Part shown: positions 1 through 5,861 of the stretch, one piece after another
How positions within the stretch are numbered: position 1 is the stretch's first letter
Layout: the number at the start of each line of letters is the position of its first letter
Assembly (NCBI GenBank): GCA_007133745.1
Contig: SLMC01000047.1
Coordinates: 1 to 5,861 of the forward strand
Reading direction: 5' to 3'
Length of the DNA: 5,861 nucleotides
Source of the DNA: Kiritimatiellia bacterium
GTDB lineage: Bacteria; Verrucomicrobiota; Kiritimatiellia; UBA8416; SLMC01
Made by a program: the position numbers and the translations under genes
Notes under the pieces: generated by a model
The model's input: the letters and a program-made list of their open reading frames with translations, nothing else
Told to the model about the DNA's origin: nothing
Database searches by the model: none

Positions 1-2378
1 AGCCAAAGGTCGATGCATGGCGCGATGGAGACATTGTTCTGAACGCCTGGGCGGCTCGGGCGCTGGATGCGAAGGCGGGCGACGCGTTGACGTTGCGTCA
101 TTTCGCCGTGTCGCGCGATGGAACCTGGCCGGAGCGGACGCGGCGGGTTGTCGTGCGAGGGGTGGCGGCGATGGAGGGCCTGGGCGCCGATCCGGAACTG
201 GTTCCGGAATTCGAGGGGTTGACGGAGGCGCAAACGGTGGGCGATTGGGATCCGCCGTTTCCGGTGGATTTCGACCGGGTTACGGACGAGGACGAGGCGT
301 ACTGGCAGGAGTGGCGGGCGGCGCCGAAGGCGTTTGTCGCATTGCCCTCGCTGCGCGAGATATGGGATGGCGGCGTGGCAGGTTCGGCTGATGAGTGGGT
401 GACGTCGGTGCGGGTGGCGGTTCCGGTCGGGCGCGAGGCCGTCGAGTTTTTGGAGGCATACAAGGCGGCGCTGCTGTCTCGATTGGCCGAGAGCCCCGGC
501 GCCATGCGCTTCGAGCCTGTTCGCGAGCAGGCGCTGGCGGCGGCCGAGGGTTCGCAGGATATGGGCACGCTGTTCGTGTCGATGAGTGTGTTTGTGATGG
601 CGGCGGCGCTGATGATGGCGGGCATGATGATGCGGCTGGCGCTGGGTCGGCGCGCGTCGCAGACGGGACTGATGCTGGCGTGCGGGTTCAAGCCGGCAAC
701 GGTGCGGAGACTGGTGATTCTGGAAGGCGCGCTGCTGGCGGCGGCGGGGGCGGCGCTAAGCGTGCCCATGGCGGTTGTGTATGCGGCGGGACTGGCTCGG
801 GCTTTGGGAGAGACGGGCGGGGTGGCAGTGCGTTTGCGCGTGGCGGGCCTGCCGCTCGGGGCGGGTACGCTGGGCGGCGGGCTGGCGGCGGGTTTGGCGC
901 TGGCGCTGGCGGCGCGCGCGTTGACCCGGGCGCGGCCGCTCGATTTGCTGGCGGGCTGGCAGCATAGGAACGCTACGATTCCGGCGCATCGGGGTTGCAT
1001 GGCTTTTGGGTTGGCATGCGTTTGTTTTGCGGGCGCGGGTCTGGCTCTGGCGGCGGCGCCGCGTATCGAGGCGCTGTCCGAGACCGTTGCCTTTTTTGCG
1101 GCGGGCGCGGCGTTGCTGGTCGGGGGATTGAGCGCGGCGGATGCCGGTTTGATCCGCATTCTGGCTGTGGCGAGACCGCGTGTAACGGCGCTGATGCTGG
1201 CGGTGCGCAGTTTGGCGGCCAATCGCGGGCGCAGTTTGACGACGGCGAGTCTGTTTGCCGCCGCCAGTTTTGTGCTTGTGGCCGTGGCGGCGAATCGACG
1301 CGATTTCAGCGCGACGGATGCGACGTTACGCGGGGGAGGCACAGGCGGATTCACCTTGCAGGCGATGGCGACCATGCCGATCCATTACGATTTCGGCACG
1401 AGGGACGGTCGGGCGCGATTGGGGTTCGGGCCGGATGACGAAGCGGTATTCGACGGGGTTCGGGTGTTCGGGTTTCTGTCGAATTCGGGCGACGATGCCA
1501 GTTGCCTGAATGCGGCGCAGGCTCTGAACCCGCGCGTGGCGGGGGTGGGTCCGGACATGATCGCGCGCGGCGGGTTCCAGGTGCGGCTGGATGCCGACGC
1601 AGCCGCGGCTGTCGGCGACGGGAATCCATGGACGGCGTTGGACCTGCCGCTCGATGCCGGGGCTATTCCGGTGTTCGGCGATGCGGACAGCGTGATGTGG
1701 CAGTTGCATTCCGGGCTCGGCCGAACGTTGACCGTCATGGCGGCCGACGGGTCGCCGGTGAACGTGCGCGTGGCGGGTGTTTTGGCGGGCAGTGTGCTGG
1801 CCGGCGAGTTGCTGATGGCAGAACGTCATTTTCAGCGGCTGTTTCCGGACGAGCGCGCGCCGCGCCATTTTCTGATCGAGACGGCGCCGGACAATGAACA
1901 GGCGGTGGCGAGGGCGTTGCGGCGCGCGCTGGGGGAACGGGGCCTGGATGTCTGGACAACGCGCGAGCGGCTCAATGCGTTGACGGCGGTGCAGAACACT
2001 TACATGACCCTGTTTCTGGCGCTGGGCGGGATGGGCGTGTTGCTGGGCGTGTTCGGGTTGGGGACATTGCTGGTTCGCGGCGCGCTGGAGCGGAAGGCCG
2101 AATTCGCGCTGATGACGGCGCTGGGGTTCGGGCGGTTGTTTCCCGCTCGGCTGCTGGTTCTGGAGCATGCGCTGGCGCTGGGATTCGGGCTGGCGCTGGG
2201 CACGGGCGCGGCGCTGACGGCAGTGGCGCCGGCCTTGCGCGCCATGGAAACGGACGCGCGCGGATGGGCGCTGGCCGGTTGGCCGGCAGCGATCGCGGGA
2301 TTCGGCTTGTGCGTCTGCCTGGCCGCCGCGCGCTTCGCGACAGGCGGCTCGCCGATTCAGGCATTGCGCAAGGAGTAG
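1..2378 (+). CDS. FtsX/MacB-family ABC transporter permease, 5' end outside the window
   Basis: This is the membrane subunit of an ABC transporter of the FtsX/LolE/MacB type. Such permeases pair with a separate ATPase and move or extract lipids, lipoproteins or peptides, or transmit force to the periplasm. The frame is open from the first complete codon (position 3) to TAG at 2376-2378, giving 791 visible residues. Upstream codons already read as a MacB-like periplasmic domain (LNAWAARALDAKAGDALTL), so the true start lies to the left. An FtsX-type block follows, with hydrophobic segments near nt 564-640, 717-790 and 864-930. More segments lie near 999-1060, 1083-1160 and 1230-1295, then a large soluble region (about 1300-1995). 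A second FtsX block has segments near 2000-2075, 2150-2235 and 2262-2340. Each block carries a family-typical stretch (LACGFKPATVRRLVILEGALL; LGFGRLFPARLLVLEHALAL), and the protein ends in PIQALRKE, a usual FtsX-type tail. The two-block layout resembles large unassigned ABC permeases more than LolC/E. The substrate cannot be told from the sequence. Confidence 0.9.
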   Translation, partial: PKVDAWRDGDIVLNAWAARALDAKAGDALTLRHFAVSRDGTWPERTRRVVVRGVAAMEGLGADPELVPEFEGLTEAQTVGDWDPPFPVDFDRVTDEDEAYWQEWRAAPKAFVALPSLREIWDGGVAGSADEWVTSVRVAVPVGREAVEFLEAYKAALLSRLAESPGAMRFEPVREQALAAAEGSQDMGTLFVSMSVFVMAAALMMAGMMMRLALGRRASQTGLMLACGFKPATVRRLVILEGALLAAAGAALSVPMAVVYAAGLARALGETGGVAVRLRVAGLPLGAGTLGGGLAAGLALALAARALTRARPLDLLAGWQHRNATIPAHRGCMAFGLACVCFAGAGLALAAAPRIEALSETVAFFAAGAALLVGGLSAADAGLIRILAVARPRVTALMLAVRSLAANRGRSLTTASLFAAASFVLVAVAANRRDFSATDATLRGGGTGGFTLQAMATMPIHYDFGTRDGRARLGFGPDDEAVFDGVRVFGFLSNSGDDASCLNAAQALNPRVAGVGPDMIARGGFQVRLDADAAAAVGDGNPWTALDLPLDAGAIPVFGDADSVMWQLHSGLGRTLTVMAADGSPVNVRVAGVLAGSVLAGELLMAERHFQRLFPDERAPRHFLIETAPDNEQAVARALRRALGERGLDVWTTRERLNALTAVQNTYMTLFLALGGMGVLLGVFGLGTLLVRGALERKAEFALMTALGFGRLFPARLLVLEHALALGFGLALGTGAALTAVAPALRAMETDARGWALAGWPAAIAGFGLCVCLAAARFATGGSPIQALRKE

Positions 2379-2393
2379 TTGGCTGGCGACGTA

Positions 2394-2414
2394 GGTTGGA
2401 CTTTCAGTCCGACC
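2394..2414 (+). repeat. Hairpin element 1 (9-bp stem, TTC loop)
   Basis: The left arm GGTTGGACT (2394-2402) pairs with AGTCCGACC (2406-2414) across a TTC loop, with one G-T wobble. It starts 16 bases after the permease stop codon and is preceded by GTA, giving a GTAGG lead-in. No T-run follows, so it is not a standard intrinsic terminator, though it could protect the 3' end of the permease transcript. Its geometry matches the two hairpins downstream, read in the opposite orientation. Confidence 0.65.
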
Positions 2415-2421
2415 GGAAAGA

Positions 2422-2444
2422 AGCGACCGACAGAATGTCGGTCC
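2422..2444 (-). repeat. Palindromic repeat, copy 1
   Basis: This is a 23-base unit, identical to the one at 2468-2490. Its core GACCGACAGAATGTCGGTC (2425-2443) is a perfect 8-bp inverted repeat around GAA. Strand is given as - because the minus-strand reading has the same TTC loop as the element at 2394-2414. Two identical palindromes 46 bases apart, outside any gene, look like a REP-type (repetitive extragenic palindrome) family. Confidence 0.8.
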
Positions 2445-2467
2445 AGCCAGAATATTGGCCAAACTCC

Positions 2468-2490
2468 AGCGACCGACAGAATGTCGGTCC
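2468..2490 (-). repeat. Palindromic repeat, copy 2
   Basis: Second exact copy of the 23-base unit, with the palindrome core at 2471-2489. On the minus strand it is preceded by GTAGG (complement of 2489-2493), the same lead-in as the hairpin at 2394-2414; copy 1 lacks this exact lead-in. The 23 bases between the copies contain the small palindrome TTGGCCAA (2455-2462). The copy lies about 37 bases upstream of the proposed clpB -35 box. Confidence 0.8.
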
Positions 2491-2526
2491 TACCTCAATA
2501 CACCCTGTTTTACTGGCTTGAGCATC

Positions 2527-2555
2527 TTGACTTTTCGCCTGCAGTTTCATACATT
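2527..2555 (+). promoter_or_regulatory. Candidate sigma70-type promoter of clpB
   Basis: TTGACT (2527-2532) matches the -35 consensus at five of six positions. TACATT (2550-2555) matches the -10 consensus at four, with the key first, second and last bases present. The spacer is 17 bases. Transcription would start near 2562, leaving a leader of about 49 bases before the clpB ATG. The -35 also lies in CTTGAC, close to heat-shock sigma factor -35 boxes, but I see no good matching -10. No CIRCE element (TTAGCACTC and its inverted copy) is visible in 2379-2610. Confidence 0.5.
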
Positions 2556-2595
2556 TATTCCATGGGATGACAGCGGGATCGGATGGCGTAAAAAC

Positions 2596-2601
2596 AGGAG
2601 G
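2596..2601 (+). promoter_or_regulatory. Ribosome binding site that fixes the clpB start
   Basis: A full AGGAGG Shine-Dalgarno motif lies nine bases before the ATG at 2611. It decides against the longer in-frame reading that could begin at TTG 2455, which has no such motif and would translate through palindrome copy 2. No CCTCC-like stretch in the leader would obviously mask it. Confidence 0.8.
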
Positions 2602-2610
2602 ACGAGCATC

Positions 2611-5211
<2,601 letters not shown>

Positions 5212-5229
5212 AATTTTTGCATTTCTTTG

Positions 5230-5258
5230 TTGCAATTATTGCGGGAAACGCATTTAAT
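5230..5258 (+). promoter_or_regulatory. Candidate promoter of the HU gene
   Basis: TTGCAA (5230-5235, four of six to the -35 consensus) and TTTAAT (5253-5258, five of six to the -10 consensus) are 17 bases apart. The predicted start is near 5265, giving a leader of about 60 bases. The region is AT-rich compared with its surroundings. The 5212-5264 gap holds only a weak 5-bp hairpin (5217-5235) and no convincing clpB terminator, so some read-through from clpB is possible. Confidence 0.5.
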
Positions 5259-5261
5259 GCG
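5240..5261. promoter_or_regulatory. Dyad overlapping the HU -10 box (possible operator)
   Basis: CGCATTTAATGCG (5249-5261) is a near-perfect palindrome with six-base arms around one T, and it contains the proposed -10. A further TGCG at 5240 makes an evenly spaced TGCG/CGCA/TGCG series at 5240, 5249 and 5258. Symmetry over a -10 box suits a repressor or autoregulator site. No regulator can be named, and chance cannot be excluded for so short a site. Confidence 0.35.
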
Positions 5262-5264
5262 CCG

Positions 5265-5287
5265 TTACTGTATTTTCAGTACAGTGA
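5265..5287 (+). promoter_or_regulatory. Stem-loop at the 5' end of the HU leader
   Basis: TTACTGTA (5265-5272) pairs with TACAGTGA (5280-5287) with one T-G wobble around a seven-base loop (TTTTCAG). It begins where transcription from the upstream promoter candidate would start, so the mRNA could carry a 5' hairpin of the kind that protects stable transcripts. A run of six T's follows at 5296-5301, eight bases after the stem, which is too far for a standard terminator. Confidence 0.4.
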
Positions 5288-5310
5288 GGTCAGTCTTTTT
5301 TAACCGCCAT

Positions 5311-5317
5311 AAGGAGG
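5311..5317 (+). promoter_or_regulatory. Strong ribosome binding site of the HU gene
   Basis: AAGGAGG lies seven bases before the ATG at 5325. This near-perfect match to the 16S rRNA tail suits an abundantly made nucleoid protein. Confidence 0.75.
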
Positions 5318-5324
5318 AACCAGC

Positions 5325-5618
5325 ATGGCAGCAGCGAAGAAGTTGACGAAGAGTCAGATCGTAACAGGCGTCGCGGAAGCGGCGGAAATTTCCAAGAAGC
5401 AGGCCGGTGCGGCGCTCGACGCGTTGGTGGACATGGCCTACAAGAACGCCAAAGCCGGATTCACGGTTCCGGGTCTCGGCAAGCTGGTGCTGGTGAAGAG
5501 GAAAGCGCGCATGGGTCGCAATCCGGCGACAGGCGAAACGATCAAGATCCCGGCCAAGACCGTGCTGAAGTTCCGCATTGCCAAAGCCGCGAAGGACGCC
5601 ATTGTTCCGGCCAAGTAA
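5325..5618 (+). CDS. hup: HU-family DNA-binding nucleoid protein
   Basis: HU proteins are small basic dimers that bind and bend DNA with little sequence preference, compacting the nucleoid and helping replication, repair and recombination. The product has 97 residues against about 90 for classical HU; the extra length is a lysine-containing N-terminus (MAAAKK) and a short VPAK tail. Helical N-terminal half: residues 8-44. The beta-arm region follows, with GRNPATGE at 64-71; its RNP (65-67) supplies the proline that wedges between base pairs in HU and IHF. The C-terminal end reads KIPAKTVLKFRIAKAAKDAI, the standard family finish. The usual GFGTF signature is here GLGKL (50-54), typical of a lineage variant and not a sign of decay. 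A homodimer is likely, since no partner gene is visible. Translation ends with two in-frame stops (TAATAA), followed by its own terminator. IHF is less likely because IHF-specific features are lacking. Confidence 0.95.
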   Translation: MAAAKKLTKSQIVTGVAEAAEISKKQAGAALDALVDMAYKNAKAGFTVPGLGKLVLVKRKARMGRNPATGETIKIPAKTVLKFRIAKAAKDAIVPAK

Positions 5619-5638
5619 TAACGGACAACACATTGCAT

Positions 5639-5674
5639 AAAAAAACCACGCCGTTTCGCGGCGTGGTTTTTTTT
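5639..5674. terminator. Strong bidirectional intrinsic terminator
   Basis: A perfect 8-bp GC-rich stem, CCACGCCG (5646-5653) with CGGCGTGG (5659-5666), encloses a five-base loop TTTCG. Seven A's precede it and eight T's follow, so it works in both directions. On the + strand it ends the HU transcript, 20 bases after the first stop codon. On the - strand it would end a transcript leaving the tRNA end at 5676. Confidence 0.95.
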
Positions 5675-5675
5675 A

Positions 5676-5703
5676 TGGAGCCAACGGTCGGAATCGAACC
5701 GAC
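5676..5703 (-). pseudogene. Orphan 3' end of a tRNA gene (T-arm, acceptor strand, CCA)
   Basis: Read on the - strand, this stretch is a textbook tRNA 3' end. The T-stem GTCGG (5703-5699) pairs with CCGAC (5691-5687) around the canonical T-loop TTCGATT. The 3' acceptor strand CGTTGGC (5686-5680), discriminator T (5679) and encoded CCA (5678-5676) follow. A discriminator T after GGC fits tRNA-Gly or a tRNA-Thr of some phyla, but without an anticodon the identity is open. The matching 5' acceptor strand (GCCAACG or a wobble variant), a D-arm and a 5/7/5 anticodon arm are not found in the next ~150 bases. The 3' end stops one base before the shared terminator, as an intact tRNA gene would. It is either a remnant or an attachment-site copy left by an integrating element. 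Confidence 0.7.
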
Positions 5704-5733
5704 GCGGCCTGGCCAATCCCGAGCAAAGGCCGC
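5704..5733. repeat. 7-bp inverted repeat next to the tRNA end
   Basis: GCGGCCT (5704-5710) and AGGCCGC (5727-5733) form a perfect 7-bp stem around 16 bases. It abuts the T-arm exactly where a tRNA variable loop and anticodon arm would be. The loop is too large and the stem too long for a normal anticodon arm. Its role is unknown. Confidence 0.4.
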
Positions 5734-5829
5734 ATGACGTATAAGGACACGCGACATTAAATTCAGATTTCCTGATCCCGGCTAGGGATTTGGGCAGTTT
5801 CCGGAAAATGATTTGGCGCTTTTTTGTGG
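5734..5829. other. Gene-free stretch at the right end
   Basis: I see no supportable coding region here on either strand. Visible structure is limited to a weak 5-bp hairpin (ATCCC 5775-5779 with GGGAT 5785-5789), the ten-base palindrome TTTCCGGAAA (5798-5807) and a T-run at 5820-5825. The base composition is lower in GC than the genes to the left. Confidence 0.4.
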
Positions 5830-5848
5830 CATGGGCGTCCCGCCCATG
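5830..5848. repeat. Palindrome with 8-bp arms and a 3-base loop
   Basis: CATGGGCG (5830-5837) and CGCCCATG (5841-5848) are perfectly complementary around TCC. The 8+3+8 geometry equals that of the two repeats upstream of clpB, although the sequence differs. It lies outside any gene that I can support, which fits a short interspersed palindrome family. Confidence 0.65.
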
Positions 5849-5861
5849 ATGAATATCGAGA

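Noticed and set aside
98..1375. 425-codon open frame on the - strand opposite the permease
   Set aside because: The product is low-complexity Ala/Pro/Ser/Arg-rich sequence, typical of the antisense frame of GC-rich coding DNA. The + strand frame has membrane segments and FtsX motifs.
2394..2490. The hairpin cluster as an intrinsic terminator or CRISPR array
   Set aside because: No T-run follows any stem, and there are only two identical units with one spacer. Each is a nearly complete palindrome, which does not fit a CRISPR array.
2455..2610. In-frame N-terminal extension of ClpB from TTG 2455
   Set aside because: It would translate through the palindromic repeat and the promoter region, has no ribosome binding site, and adds residues that ClpB proteins lack. 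ATG 2611 has AGGAGG at the right distance and the family-typical N-terminus.
5676..5755. A complete tRNA gene on the - strand
   Set aside because: I looked for a 5' acceptor strand matching CGTTGGC, a D-arm and a 5/7/5 anticodon arm in the right places and found none; only the 3' end fits.
5542..5757. 71-codon open frame on the - strand reading through the tRNA end and terminator
   Set aside because: Its GSIPTVGSI segment is the translation of the tRNA T-arm, and it continues through the terminator stem and into the HU gene in antisense, so it is not a real protein.
5676..5861. The 3' part of a tmRNA gene
   Set aside because: The end is GGCTCCA, not the usual CTCCACCA of tmRNA, and no tag-peptide reading frame ending in Ala-Ala-stop is visible in the available - strand sequence.

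Overview
The window reads as chromosomal DNA from a GC-rich bacterium. It carries three protein genes, all on the + strand: the 3' part of a large FtsX/MacB-type ABC transporter permease, a complete clpB disaggregase gene, and a complete gene for a small HU-type nucleoid protein. The high GC content, short palindromic repeats between genes and the HU subtype (GLGKL in place of the usual GFGTF) would suit a Planctomycetes-, Hydrogenedentes- or Acidobacteria-like lineage. That placement is an impression; the window has no marker that settles it.

Layout: positions 1-2378 hold the permease, open at the left edge. Positions 2379-2610 are an intergenic stretch with three short hairpin elements (2394-2490), followed by a plausible sigma70-type promoter and a strong ribosome binding site for clpB. 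clpB runs from 2611 to 5211. Positions 5212-5324 contain a promoter candidate, an overlapping dyad, a leader hairpin and a ribosome binding site for the HU gene (5325-5618). A strong bidirectional intrinsic terminator (5639-5674) follows. Directly beyond it, on the - strand, lies the 3' end of a tRNA gene (T-arm, acceptor strand, discriminator and CCA) with no recognisable remainder of the tRNA. The last ~150 bases contain no gene that I can support and end with another perfect 8+3+8 palindrome.

The three genes do not form an obvious pathway. ClpB rescues aggregated proteins with the DnaK system, HU compacts DNA, and the permease is the membrane half of an ABC exporter or lipoprotein-release system whose ATPase would lie outside the window. 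Each of clpB and the HU gene has its own promoter candidate, so they are probably separate transcription units. I found no previously undescribed multi-gene system. The points most worth a second look are the orphan tRNA 3' end at the shared terminator, the family of short palindromes, and the symmetric elements around the HU promoter.
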